A DNA stretch of 64,000 nt from Pseudoxanthomonas sacheonensis (GTDB lineage: Bacteria; Pseudomonadota; Gammaproteobacteria; Xanthomonadales; Xanthomonadaceae), in the NCBI RefSeq assembly GCF_010093305.1, contig NZ_PDWS01000001.1:310001-374000 (forward strand). The letters are read 5' to 3'. Positions 47,972-56,629 of the stretch are shown piece after piece. A program made the position numbers and the translations under genes. How positions within the stretch are numbered: position 1 is the first letter of the stretch; every line of letters starts with the position of its first letter. The notes under the pieces are model-generated. The model had not been told where the DNA came from. It did no database searches and saw only the letters and a list, made by a program, of their open reading frames with translations.

Positions 47972-47996
47972 AAAGCGTACCGAAATTGTACGCTTT
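47972..47996. promoter_or_regulatory. Perfect 9-7-9 palindrome, candidate operator of the suf regulator
   Basis: AAAGCGTAC (47972-47980) and GTACGCTTT (47988-47996) are exact inverted repeats separated by CGAAATT. The site lies between the suf regulator start and the next gene's end, where the suf promoter should be. Its form fits a dimeric repressor. It does not match the E. coli IscR type 1 consensus. Confidence 0.6.
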
Positions 47997-48024
47997 ATGG
48001 TCCGCCCGGCCAAGCCGGGGTTGT

Positions 48025-48573
48025 TCAGGGAAGCGAGGCGGTTTTGGCGGCCTGTGCGTCGGGCTTGGCGCCTTCCGCTGGAGCGGCGGGCAGCACCAGC
48101 TGGAAGTAGGGTGGCGGCGGTTGCTGGCCAGGCGGCAGATAGGCCGGCGCGGCCTGTCCGGCCTGGCCCAGGGAAGCGATGAAGCGGTACAGGGCGCGAC
48201 GGTCTTCTTCGGATAGCTCGCGGACCGTGAAGTCGGGCATGGGCGGACGGGTGTGGAAGGCGCCGCTGTAAGCCAGCCATTGGGCCTCGCTCATCTTCGA
48301 CAGGCTCAGGCGCAAATTGCTGGCGTAGGTGGTGCCCCAAGGGCCCATGAATCCCTGGTTCGAGCCGGTCAGCCATTGCTCCTTCGGCAGTTTGCCGCCG
48401 CTGGGCGCGTAGCCGGGCGTGTGGCAGTCGTTGCATCCACCCACCTTCACCAGGTATTCGCCCTTGGCCAGCAGGTCGACAGCGGGTTCGACGACGCCCT
48501 TGGGGGCAGCGGCGGGCTGGCAAGCCGTCAGCAAGGGAAAAAGGAAAACCAACAGGGAAATACCGGCTCGCAT
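48025..48573 (-). CDS. Monohaem cytochrome c lipoprotein
   Basis: The 182-residue protein has a lipoprotein signal with LLTAC (Cys18). Haem is bound by CNDCH (GGCNDCHTPGY), with the distal Met likely in RPPMPDFTVRELS. The tail is Pro/Ala-rich. Such diheme-class-like c proteins act in periplasmic electron transfer; the partner is unknown. It is oriented toward the suf regulator but stops before the operator, so is probably a separate unit. The Met at 48573 starts the signal peptide. Confidence 0.88.
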   Translation of the reverse strand: MRAGISLLVFLFPLLTACQPAAAPKGVVEPAVDLLAKGEYLVKVGGCNDCHTPGYAPSGGKLPKEQWLTGSNQGFMGPWGTTYASNLRLSLSKMSEAQWLAYSGAFHTRPPMPDFTVRELSEEDRRALYRFIASLGQAGQAAPAYLPPGQQPPPPYFQLVLPAAPAEGAKPDAQAAKTASLP

Positions 48574-48705
48574 GATGCATGGGCTCCGTTCGGGGATGCC
48601 ATCAGAACGCAGCAACCGACCCGCACAGGACAACCCCGCGCGTCCATGCATGGCGATCAAGCGCCGCGCAGGCGACAATGGGGGCAACCCACGTTGGAAC
48701 TACCC

Positions 48706-49194
48706 ATGCCCCGCAAGATCGAAGCCCGCAAGTCCGACATCCACGGCAACGGCGTTTTCGCCATCGCCAATATCAAGAAGGGCGAACAAGTCGTCGAATA
48801 CAAAGGCAAGCGCCGCACCCATGCCGAAGTGGACAAGGACGATACCGGCGACGTCGAATCCGGCCACACCTTCCTTTTCACGCTCAACGACGAATACGTC
48901 ATCGATGCCAACCACAAGGGCAACAAGGCGCGCTGGATAAACCACAGCTGCGATCCCAACTGCGAGGCTGTGATCGACGAACACGAAGGCAAGAACCGCA
49001 AGAAGGACCGCGTGCTGATCGAGGCGATCCGCAACATCAAGCCGGGCGAAGAGCTGACCTACAACTACGGCATAACCCTGGACGAACCGCACACCGCGCG
49101 CCTGAAGAAGATCTGGGAATGCCGATGCGGGTCGAAGAAGTGCACGGGGACGATGCTGCAGCCCAAGCGCAAGGCCGCAACCGCCGAAAAGTGA
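48706..49194 (+). CDS. SET-domain protein lysine methyltransferase
   Basis: The 162-residue protein is a complete SET domain. It has EARKSDIHGNGVFAIANIKK (start), RWINHSCDPNCEAVI (NHSCxPN motif), GEELTYNYGI (catalytic Tyr region) and a post-SET cysteine cluster ECRCGSKKCTG. S-adenosylmethionine-dependent lysine methylation is expected; the target in this bacterium is unknown. The coding region fits neighbouring composition. It is divergent from the cytochrome gene with 132 bases between. Confidence 0.9.
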   Translation: MPRKIEARKSDIHGNGVFAIANIKKGEQVVEYKGKRRTHAEVDKDDTGDVESGHTFLFTLNDEYVIDANHKGNKARWINHSCDPNCEAVIDEHEGKNRKKDRVLIEAIRNIKPGEELTYNYGITLDEPHTARLKKIWECRCGSKKCTGTMLQPKRKAATAEK

Positions 49195-49277
49195 ACGCAT
49201 CGGACGCAAGTACGATGTTGTAACGCGCCGATTGCGACACTATGGCGGTCACCCCCCACACCTCCAGGAGTCGATAC

Positions 49278-50066
49278 ATGGGTTCCCCCATCGAAGGTAA
49301 GGTCGCTGTCGTCACCGGCGCGGCCAGCGGCATAGGCAAGGAAATCGCGCACACCCTGGCCAGGGCCGGCGCCAAGGTCGCCATCGCCGATCTCAATCTG
49401 GCCGGCGCGCAGGCCGTCGCCGACGAGATCATCCTGGCTGGCGGTACGGCGATGGGTCTGGCGATGGACGTCACCGACGAGGCCGCGGTCAACGCAGGCA
49501 TCGCCCACGCGGTCGAGCAGTTGGGTCCGGTCGATATTCTGATTTCCAACGCCGGCATCCAGATCATCAATGCGATCGAGGATTACGCCTACTCCGACTG
49601 GAAGAAGATGCTGGCCATCCACCTGGACGGCGCTTTCCTGACCACCAAGGCGGTGCTGCCGCACATGTACCAGGGCGACCGTGGCGGCGTGGTGATCTAC
49701 ATGGGCTCGGTGCACTCGCACGAAGCCTCGCCGCTGAAGTCGGCCTACGTGACCGCCAAGCACGGGCTGCTGGGCCTGGCGCGGGTGCTGGCGAAGGAAG
49801 GCGGCAAGCACGGCGTGCGCGCCAACGTGGTCTGTCCCGGTTTCGTACGCACCCCGCTGGTGGAGAAGCAGATTCCCGAACAGGCCAAGACCCTGGGCAT
49901 CAGCGAGGAAGACGTGGTCAAGAAGGTGATGCTGGGCCAGACCGTCGACGGCATCTTCACCACGGTGGAGGACGTGGCGCAGACGGTGAAGTTCCTGTGC
50001 GAATTCCCCAGCAATGCGCTGACCGGGCAGAGCGTGGTGGTCAGCCACGGCTGGTACATGCAGTGA
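49278..50066 (+). CDS. 3-hydroxybutyrate dehydrogenase (SDR family)
   Basis: The 262-residue short-chain dehydrogenase has the Rossmann motif [19 protein letters not shown] and catalytic Ser plus YVTAK ([20 protein letters not shown]). The pattern [15 protein letters not shown] at the C-terminus is typical of 3-hydroxybutyrate dehydrogenase, which links 3-hydroxybutyrate and acetoacetate. GGAG precedes the ATG at 49278. The downstream patatin-like gene often accompanies it, consistent with poly-hydroxybutyrate or lipid metabolism. Confidence 0.9.
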   Translation: MGSPIEGKVAVVTGAASGIGKEIAHTLARAGAKVAIADLNLAGAQAVADEIILAGGTAMGLAMDVTDEAAVNAGIAHAVEQLGPVDILISNAGIQIINAIEDYAYSDWKKMLAIHLDGAFLTTKAVLPHMYQGDRGGVVIYMGSVHSHEASPLKSAYVTAKHGLLGLARVLAKEGGKHGVRANVVCPGFVRTPLVEKQIPEQAKTLGISEEDVVKKVMLGQTVDGIFTTVEDVAQTVKFLCEFPSNALTGQSVVVSHGWYMQ

Positions 50067-50116
50067 GCCGGGAAGTCTCCGCTCTGTTTTTCAGACAATA
50101 AAGCTTTATGGATCTC

Positions 50117-50246
50117 CGTTCGTGGTGAGCCTGTCGAACCACGCTTTTCGAGCGGAAAACCAGTTGTCGTGAACTGAAGGATGTCGCCAAGGGCGTGGTT
50201 CGACAAGCTCACCACGAACGATATTCGACAGGCTCACCGCGAACGG
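50117..50246. repeat. Three copies of a TTCGTGGTGAGC repeat
   Basis: Copies occur at 50117-50143 (plus), 50194-50220 (inverted, one mismatch) and 50225-50246 (inverted, shorter). The unit runs from CGTTCGTGGTGAGC through CTGTCGAACCACG. The first two form a long hairpin with a 50-base loop. This repeat type is common in Xanthomonadaceae intergenic DNA. It precedes the patatin gene and may include part of its leader. Confidence 0.75.
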
Positions 50247-50263
50247 GATATTGGAGTACAGGC

Positions 50264-51499
50264 ATGGCAACTCGACGTGCGAAGACTGCGACCAGACAGG
50301 TAGCCGGGGAGCCGCAAAAATCGAATATCAAGCCTGCGTCGGTGCGCGGACGCGGGAAGAAAACGGCAGCTGCTCCGCCGCAGAACGTCGCTCTGGTCCT
50401 GCAGGGCGGCGGCGCACTGGGCGCCTATCAGGCGGGCATTTACCAGGGCCTGCATGAAGCGGGCATCGTGCCGAACTGGATCGCCGGCATTTCCATCGGT
50501 GCGTTCAACACCGCGTTGATCGCCGGCAATCCGCCGGAGCGCCGCATGGACGCGTTACGCGAATTCTGGGAGACCATTTCCCAGCCGTACCTGCTGCCGG
50601 CGACGACGCTGGGACAGGAAGCGCGCTTCGCCCAGATCGATGAAGACTCGCGCGCCTGGCTCGACGTCTGGGAAGCCTGGCGGGCGCTGGTGGAAGGGCA
50701 GCGCGGTTTCTACCAGCCGCGCAGCTGGTTCGGCGAGGATCCTTTCGCCGCGCCCGGCCCCTCCGGCGCCAGTTTCTACACCACCCGGCCGATGGTGGAG
50801 ACGCTGGAGCGCATGGTCGATTTCGACCGGCTCAACGACGGTGGCATCCGGGTTTCGGTAGGCGCGGTGGACGTGGCCAGCGGCAACCTGGAATATTTCG
50901 ACAACGCGCACATGCGCCTGGACGCGCGGCACATCCTGGCCTCGGGCGCGTTGCCGCCGGCTTTTCCGGCGGTCGAGATAGACGGGCGTTATTTCTGGGA
51001 TGGCGGGTTGGTTTCCAACACGCCGCTGTCGCAGGTGTTCGATTCGGAGCCGCGCCGCGATTCCCTGATTTTCCAGGTGGATCTGTGGAGCGCGCGCGGT
51101 GAGCTGCCGCAGAACCTGTTGGACGTGGCCGAGCGCGAGAAGGAAATCCAGTATTCCAGCCGCACCCGCACCATCACCGACATGCAGCGCGTCGGCCAGC
51201 ATTACCGGCGCTTGCTGCGCGAACTGCTGGAAGAAATCCCCGCCGAAGTGCGCGAGAACAATCCATGGTGCCAGCGCGCCGAGCAATTGGCTTGCAATCG
51301 CCGCTACAGCCTCATCCACCTCATTTACCGCGACCGCGCGCACTTCGGCCATTTCAAGGACTATCAGTTCGGCCGGGTTGCCATGCGCGAGCATTGGCAA
51401 TCCGGACTGGCCGACATCGGCCGCGCGCTCGCGCATCCCGAATGGCTGGAGCTGCCCAAGGGCGAGAACGCCTTCGTCACCCACGACGCCACGGCCTGA
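50264..51499 (+). CDS. Patatin-like phospholipase with DUF3734
   Basis: The 411-residue protein has a 45-residue basic N-terminus, then the patatin core. The oxyanion loop is LVLQGGGALGAYQAGIYQGL, the nucleophile elbow GISIGAFNT and the catalytic Asp motif WDGGLVSNTP. A C-terminal DUF3734-like region follows (LIHLIYRDRAHFGHFKDYQF). It should hydrolyse acyl esters, perhaps near polyhydroxybutyrate, as in clusters with 3-hydroxybutyrate dehydrogenase. The start at 50264 has GGAG upstream; earlier in-frame Met codons fall within repeats. Confidence 0.92.
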   Translation: MATRRAKTATRQVAGEPQKSNIKPASVRGRGKKTAAAPPQNVALVLQGGGALGAYQAGIYQGLHEAGIVPNWIAGISIGAFNTALIAGNPPERRMDALREFWETISQPYLLPATTLGQEARFAQIDEDSRAWLDVWEAWRALVEGQRGFYQPRSWFGEDPFAAPGPSGASFYTTRPMVETLERMVDFDRLNDGGIRVSVGAVDVASGNLEYFDNAHMRLDARHILASGALPPAFPAVEIDGRYFWDGGLVSNTPLSQVFDSEPRRDSLIFQVDLWSARGELPQNLLDVAEREKEIQYSSRTRTITDMQRVGQHYRRLLRELLEEIPAEVRENNPWCQRAEQLACNRRYSLIHLIYRDRAHFGHFKDYQFGRVAMREHWQSGLADIGRALAHPEWLELPKGENAFVTHDATA

Positions 51500-51608
51500 C
51501 CCTCTTCTCCTGCGTGATGCGGGAAGAGGAGAAAAGGTTGCAATGACTAACGGGAGAGGCACGCCATTGGCGGCCCCTCTAACCTGCGCGCCTCGACGGG
51601 AGGAATCG

Positions 51609-53834
51609 ATGCGCAGATTAGTGGCCTTGGGGTTGTTGGCATGGGCGATGCCAGCCATGGCGGTGGAGATCGATGGCCGGATCGACCCGCAGGAGTGGGC
51701 CGGGGCCCAGCATGTGGATGATTTCCGCATGACCCAGCCGCTGACCCGCACGCCGGGATCGCAACCGACCGAAGCCTGGATCCTGGCCACGCCCGAAGGG
51801 CTGGCGATCGGCTTCCGCAATACGCAGCCGGCCGGCGTGCCGCGCACCCGCCAGCGCGTGCAGCGCGACTTCGACGAACAGGTGGACCGGGTCAACCTGA
51901 TGGTGGATTTCGACGGCGACGGCCGCACCGGCTACAACTTCACGGTGTCCTCGACCGGCGGCATCGCCGATGCGGTGATCAGCAACGAGAACAGCTTCAA
52001 CGACGATTGGGACGGCAATTGGCGGCACGCGGTCGGCGAAGACGCCGACAGCTGGTCCGTGGAGATGCTGATCCCCTGGTACATCGCGCCGATGCGCAAG
52101 GCCGACGGCGACAAGCGTACGTTGAAGATCTACCTGGATCGCGTGATCGGCTCCACCGGCGAGCGTTCGGCGTGGCCCGCGGCCAGCTTCGAGGTTCCGC
52201 GTTTCATGTCGGATTTCGTCGCGGTGGAGGTGGCGCAATACAGTCAGTCGTTGCTGACGGTCACTCCCTACGTGTCCGGCCTGTACGACAATGTGCGCCG
52301 GGGCAGCGACTTCGACGGCGGCGCCGATATCTTCTGGAAGCCGAACGGCCAGTTCCAGATGACGGCGACGATCAATCCCGATTTCGGTCAAGTGGAAAGC
52401 GACGACCTGGTGGTCAACTTCGGCGCCACCGAAACCTTCGTCAGCGACAAGCGGCCGTTCTTCACCGAAAACCAGGGCCTGTTCGAATACACCACGCCTT
52501 CGGACTTCAGCCAGCTGCTTTACACGCGCCGTGTCGGCGGCCCGGCCGACGATGGCGACGGCTCCGGCGACATCACCGCCGCGGTCAAGGTCAACGGCAG
52601 TTTGGGCGCCACCAAGTACGGCGTGTTCTTCGCCGACGAGGCCGATGCCGCTGGGCGCTCGTTCGGTGCCTTGCGCCTGGTGCGCGACTTCGGCAGCCAG
52701 AACCTGGGCATGATGCTGACCCGGGTGGATCGGCCGTATCTGGACCGCGAGGCCACCGTGCTGGGCGTGGACCACAACTGGCGGCCCAATCAGCGTTGGA
52801 ACGTGCAGACTCGTGTGTTCGGCAGCCAGATCGAAGCGTCGGGCGAAACCACGCGCGATCTGGGCGGCACGCTCTGGGCCGATTACCAAATGGACCATGG
52901 GTGGCGCCAGCAATGGATCGCGATGCATTTCGGCAGCGACCTGCAGATCAACGACGCCGGCTACCTGTCGCGCAACAGCACCAACTATCTGCATTGGGAA
53001 GTGCGCAAGCGTTTTGCCGACCAACCGGAAAGTTCGCGCTATTCGTCCAAGGAATGGCGTTGGCGGGCCAGCAGCAGCCACAACGACCATGGCGAAAAAC
53101 TCAACGACCAGTTCCGCGTCAGCCGCGAAGGCCGGTTGCGAGACGGCAGCTACGAATACGCGCAGATCAACATCAATGGCGCAGGCGTCGACGACCTGAT
53201 CACCCGCGGCCACGGTTCGGTCAAGCGGCCGAACAACTTCAATGCGTTCTTCGAGTACGAGCGGCCGCGCAAGGGAAACTGGGGGCACGATCTGGAAATG
53301 GAACTGTATTCCGGCGGACTGGCCGGCAATTCCAAGATCGGCTACAGCCTGCAGTACGAGCCCACCTATTTCATCAGCGACGCTTTCCGCGTGACCGCGG
53401 GAATCTACGCCGACCACACGCCCGACTGGTTGGTGTGGAACCGCAACAGCAATCTATTGGGCAGTTACGACGGGCGGGAGGTCCATCTCAACGCCGGGCT
53501 CGACTGGACCATCGGCAACAAGCAGGAATTGCGGGTCAAGCTGCAGGCGATCGCGCTGGATGCGAACGTGCGCCAGACCTACTTCGTGGATGGGGCGGGG
53601 AACGCCATCGTCAGCGCCGACAAGGTGGATGATTTCAGCGTGAAGAACCTGGGTTTCCAGATCCGCTACCGCTACGAACTGGCGCCGTTGTCCTACCTGT
53701 ACATCGTCTACGGTCGGGGCGGGTATCGCCAGGACGGGTATTCGGAAGATACGGGCGAATTGCTGGGCGACAGTTTCGATCTGCGCGACGACGAACAGCT
53801 GCTGGTGAAATTGTCGTACCGCTTCGAAATATGA
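51609..53834 (+). CDS. Exported DUF5916 / CBM9-like outer-membrane-type protein
   Basis: The 741-residue protein has a signal peptide (MRRLVALGLLAWAMPAMA). A CBM9-like beta-sandwich follows (about 19-210, VEIDGRIDPQEWAGAQ...). A DUF5916-type beta-barrel-like region comes after it (GQFQMTATINPDFGQVESDD and RPFFTENQGLFEY) ending in a strand with terminal Ile (LVKLSYRFEI). Function is unknown; members often sit beside peptidase or secretion genes. GGAGGAATCG precedes the ATG. Confidence 0.85.
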   Translation: MRRLVALGLLAWAMPAMAVEIDGRIDPQEWAGAQHVDDFRMTQPLTRTPGSQPTEAWILATPEGLAIGFRNTQPAGVPRTRQRVQRDFDEQVDRVNLMVDFDGDGRTGYNFTVSSTGGIADAVISNENSFNDDWDGNWRHAVGEDADSWSVEMLIPWYIAPMRKADGDKRTLKIYLDRVIGSTGERSAWPAASFEVPRFMSDFVAVEVAQYSQSLLTVTPYVSGLYDNVRRGSDFDGGADIFWKPNGQFQMTATINPDFGQVESDDLVVNFGATETFVSDKRPFFTENQGLFEYTTPSDFSQLLYTRRVGGPADDGDGSGDITAAVKVNGSLGATKYGVFFADEADAAGRSFGALRLVRDFGSQNLGMMLTRVDRPYLDREATVLGVDHNWRPNQRWNVQTRVFGSQIEASGETTRDLGGTLWADYQMDHGWRQQWIAMHFGSDLQINDAGYLSRNSTNYLHWEVRKRFADQPESSRYSSKEWRWRASSSHNDHGEKLNDQFRVSREGRLRDGSYEYAQININGAGVDDLITRGHGSVKRPNNFNAFFEYERPRKGNWGHDLEMELYSGGLAGNSKIGYSLQYEPTYFISDAFRVTAGIYADHTPDWLVWNRNSNLLGSYDGREVHLNAGLDWTIGNKQELRVKLQAIALDANVRQTYFVDGAGNAIVSADKVDDFSVKNLGFQIRYRYELAPLSYLYIVYGRGGYRQDGYSEDTGELLGDSFDLRDDEQLLVKLSYRFEI

Positions 53835-53891
53835 AACGGAGCGGCGACCTATCGGAGATCGACTTCGCCAAGAGCCTCTGAACAATTCGGA

Positions 53892-53968
53892 TGTCATCCC
53901 GAGCGCAGCGAGGGATCTGCTTGGGCCGCGTGAGGTGAAGCAGATCCCTCGCTGCGCTCGGGATGACA
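53892..53968. repeat. 31-bp perfect inverted repeat (TCATCCCGAGCG type)
   Basis: Arms 53892-53922 and 53938-53968 are exact complements with a 15-base spacer. Each carries TCATCCCGAGCGCAGCGAGG. It lies between convergent genes (51609-53834 plus and 54000-54548 minus), where it could end both transcripts. This repeat family is different from the GTAG REPs. Confidence 0.8.
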
Positions 53969-53999
53969 GGAACGGGGTTGTTCAGACTTCGCTGGCCGA

Positions 54000-54548
54000 T
54001 CACTGCGTTATACGTTGCATCTCTGCCGAAGCCAGGTGCCAGCGCCGCTGCTCGTCGCTGGCGCCATCGGCGACCACGGCACGAAGGGTGAAGCGGCCGC
54101 GGTAACGGCGTTCGCTGCCATCGCGCTGAAGCGCGCTCAGTTCCACCGGCACCTGGATATAGCGCGAACCGGCAGCGCCTTCCTCGTCGGTGGGTTCGCC
54201 CACGGCGGCACGTACGGACTTGGTATTGGCGTAACCGCCGCTGAAATGTTCGAAAGTCTGTCCGCTGGCAGCACCGTCATCGCTCCAGAGCGCATAGGCT
54301 TTCGCATGGTCGCCGGCATCGATGGCGGCGTAATAGTCCACGACTACCTGCCGGGCCGCGGCGGGCGTGGCCGCGTCGCCGGTTTCTACCGCAATCGCCG
54401 GAGTCGTTTCAGTCGCGGGCGCCGGGGAGGGCGCTGCTGTTTCCTGTTGCGCGGGCATCGACGTGGGAGCAGCCGGCTCGGTTCGCGCGCACGCCGTCAC
54501 GCACGCGCACAGGCTCAGCGCGAGGAAAAGCGCATCAGTCCTGCGCAT
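54000..54548 (-). CDS. Lipoprotein with NTF2-like C-terminal domain
   Basis: The 182-residue protein has a signal peptide ending CVTAC (lipid-modified Cys20). A long Pro/Thr/Ala linker (about 24-62) follows, then an NTF2-like domain (VVVDYYAAIDAGDHAKAYAL). The family is unassigned. It overlaps the start of the next minus-strand gene product by 14 bases (54535-54548), so both are transcribed from the same promoter. Confidence 0.78.
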   Translation of the reverse strand: MRRTDALFLALSLCACVTACARTEPAAPTSMPAQQETAAPSPAPATETTPAIAVETGDAATPAAARQVVVDYYAAIDAGDHAKAYALWSDDGAASGQTFEHFSGGYANTKSVRAAVGEPTDEEGAAGSRYIQVPVELSALQRDGSERRYRGRFTLRAVVADGASDEQRRWHLASAEMQRITQ

Positions 54549-55125
54549 CGCTCAAGTCCGGCATGCCTACGGGTTGGTTGAAACGCACCACAATATGGCC
54601 GTTCTCGATGCGCGCCGATTCCACTTTCACGCTGCCGAAATTCGCGAGCAGGGCGGGGTCGAGCTTGTAGAGAGGTTCTTTGCGGGCGTAATCGGCCAGC
54701 CACAGGTTGAGCAGTACGCGGGTCTGCTCGTCCACGCGCTGGTCCGGCGAAGCGGGTCGCACGTCGTCGACGGTGGGCTGGTCCAGGTACAGCGCATAGT
54801 CCTGCGGGTCGTAGCGCAGGCCGCTGCTCATCTCGATGCGTCCCACCGGCGTATCGCTGCCGCCGGCTGATGCGGCGCTGGCCATGAACGCCATCAGCAG
54901 GCGTTCCCCCGATGCGGGAATGGTGAGTCTGGGGTCGCGGGCGGTCAGGGTGAACAGGCCGCCCAAGGCTTCGTATTGGCGCGGGAAAGCGCTGTCCAGG
55001 TATTGCTGCACCTGCGGCGCGGCGACGCTTATTTCGTTGCTTGGCGCTTGCGCCATCGCCGGCGCGCTGGCCAGCAGGAGCGTCAGCCAAGCTGCCTTGA
55101 AGTAGGTGCCAAGGGGGAAAGTCAT
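54535..55125 (-). CDS. DUF1439-like exported protein
   Basis: The 196-residue protein has a Sec signal (MTFPLGTYFKAAWLTLLLAS...APAMAQ). The domain that follows resembles DUF1439 (YceB): VQQYLDSAFPRQYEALGGLF and SSGLRYDPQDYALYLDQPTV. E. coli YceB is a lipoprotein of unknown function; here no lipobox Cys is seen, so the mature protein is probably periplasmic. It is followed by the NTF2-like lipoprotein gene, overlapping it by 14 bases. Confidence 0.78.
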   Translation of the reverse strand: MTFPLGTYFKAAWLTLLLASAPAMAQAPSNEISVAAPQVQQYLDSAFPRQYEALGGLFTLTARDPRLTIPASGERLLMAFMASAASAGGSDTPVGRIEMSSGLRYDPQDYALYLDQPTVDDVRPASPDQRVDEQTRVLLNLWLADYARKEPLYKLDPALLANFGSVKVESARIENGHIVVRFNQPVGMPDLSDAQD

Positions 55126-55270
55126 TGCGGGTTTTCCTGGAGCGGGCGATGGACAGTACGCACCATAGCTTCGCCGAGTGAACGCAGCTTCAACCCAGGA
55201 CGGGCGCCTGGGCGCGAAGGCGATTTCCCGGCCGTCTCCGTCCACGTCTTGCCTGCCGTGCGCGGTCATT

Positions 55271-55555
55271 CTAGATATCTGGATGGCGTTGCTTGCGTTC
55301 TGCGGTGTAGTGCCACCAGGGGCGCGCAGGCTCGCCTTGCATGAAGCGCGCCGCGCTGATGAAAGTGTCCAGTACGCAGGGGTCGTGGCGCGTGCCGGTG
55401 ATTCTGCACAGGCGCTGGTACAGGGCGAAGGGATCGGCATCGGACAGCTGGGCCGGCCGGGTAATGCCCAGGATCTTGAAGTCTTCGACCATCGCCGGGC
55501 CGATGTTGGGTATGTGCTGCAGCTTGACGGCTTCGGAAGCGACTTTTGCTTTCAT
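55271..55555 (-). CDS. Helix-hairpin-helix protein (Cdd1/mitomycin-resistance type)
   Basis: The 94-residue protein has a helix-hairpin-helix pair (VKLQHIPNIGPAMVEDFKIL and GITRPAQLSDADPFALYQRL). The Cys pair CRITGTRHDPC follows, typical of small Cdd1/'mitomycin resistance' family proteins. It may bind DNA; no pathway is known. RBS-like GTCGATG context is weak. It is 28 bases from the upstream DUF2846-like gene and probably co-transcribed. Confidence 0.85.
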   Translation of the reverse strand: MKAKVASEAVKLQHIPNIGPAMVEDFKILGITRPAQLSDADPFALYQRLCRITGTRHDPCVLDTFISAARFMQGEPARPWWHYTAERKQRHPDI

Positions 55556-55583
55556 CGACGAATGCTCCGGTGTCCTGCGGCGA

Positions 55584-56156
55584 TCAGTTTGCGCCCAACA
55601 GCAACTTGCAGCCATAGATCGCTTGTTGCGCCTTGGGAATATCGGCGATGCGGTGGTATCGATAGCCGCCTTTGACCATCCCCATGGTGATTTCCTGTTC
55701 CACGTAGACGATCTCGCCCGCCGCGACATTCACCTCCAGGTATTCGGGGCATTTCTTGTCGCCGCTGAGAAGGTGCGTGCCCGGTTCCACTTCCAGCCGG
55801 TAGAAACGGAGCCCGCGGGTCTGGCCCACCGGCTTTCCGTCCAGCACCACGTTCAAGCCGACCAGCAGTCCTACCAATTGTTTGCGGTACACGTAGATGA
55901 CGCCCTTGCCCGGCGATGGAGCGAACTGCAGCGCGGCCTGTTTCTGCGCCTCGCTGGCGACTTGGGTCGACTTGTTCTTGAAGGCCAGCAGCCAGACCAC
56001 ATAGGCCAGGAACGCCAGCAGGATCGCAATGCATCCGATCATCAGCCAGCGTTCGCTTCCCGACCCGCGCGCCATGAAAATAAGTACGAAGCCGCCCACA
56101 GCGCCGACCAGCGACAGGGCGAGGTATTTGGGTAGGGAAGCGCGCCCCAGGTTCAT
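55584..56156 (-). CDS. DUF2846-like membrane protein
   Basis: The 190-residue protein has two N-terminal membrane helices (about 10-28 and 38-58). A soluble DUF2846-like domain follows (GKGVIYVYRKQLVGLLVGLN, VVLDGKPVGQTRGLRFYRLE, VEPGTHLLSGDKKCPEYLEV). Members are thought to be envelope proteins of unknown role. It precedes the helix-hairpin-helix gene and follows the DUF3861 gene on the same strand. Confidence 0.8.
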   Translation of the reverse strand: MNLGRASLPKYLALSLVGAVGGFVLIFMARGSGSERWLMIGCIAILLAFLAYVVWLLAFKNKSTQVASEAQKQAALQFAPSPGKGVIYVYRKQLVGLLVGLNVVLDGKPVGQTRGLRFYRLEVEPGTHLLSGDKKCPEYLEVNVAAGEIVYVEQEITMGMVKGGYRYHRIADIPKAQQAIYGCKLLLGAN

Positions 56157-56213
56157 AGCGGATCCTTGCCGATGCTGTAGGCGGCAAGGATATAGGACGC
56201 GGCGTGTGCCGGG

Positions 56214-56522
56214 CTAGGCGGCGGTGTTCAGCTGCTTCAGGCCTTTGATGAACTCGCCCATGTGCGGCCGCAGCGGCGCGAACACATCGTCGGCGTCGTT
56301 GCGGTGATTCAGCATCAAGCCGCTGAGCAGTTTGGTGCCCACGATCAGGGCGGCGCGTTCGTCGCCGCTGAAGCCGCGTTGCTGCTGCATCGTTTCGAGA
56401 ATGCGCATCCAGTCGTCATGGCAGCTGTGTTCGAACTCGATCGTGCAGCGGCCCAGGCATTGCAGGCCGTCGCTCTCGACGGGGGTGACGGTGATGCGGT
56501 AGCGGTGGGAGTTGTTGGCCAT
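56214..56522 (-). CDS. DUF3861-domain protein
   Basis: The 102-residue protein begins MANNSHRYRITVTPVESDGL, the DUF3861 signature. The core FEHSCHDDWMRILETMQQQR and a C-terminal helical part (ALIVGTKLLSGLMLNHRNDA) follow. No function is known. Spacing of 107 bases to the M23 gene on the same strand leaves room for an own promoter. Confidence 0.85.
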   Translation of the reverse strand: MANNSHRYRITVTPVESDGLQCLGRCTIEFEHSCHDDWMRILETMQQQRGFSGDERAALIVGTKLLSGLMLNHRNDADDVFAPLRPHMGEFIKGLKQLNTAA

Positions 56523-56629
56523 GGCACGGACTTCGGTAGCGCGGAAATGCCCAGACAAGATAGGTGCGCCGCCGCCGCGCAACGAGTCCCCCGACCGCGA
56601 TGGACTGTTCCACCGGGTCGCCCTGCGGT

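Noticed and set aside
50117..50246. CRISPR array
   Set aside because: Three copies, mixed orientation, uneven spacing and no cas genes.
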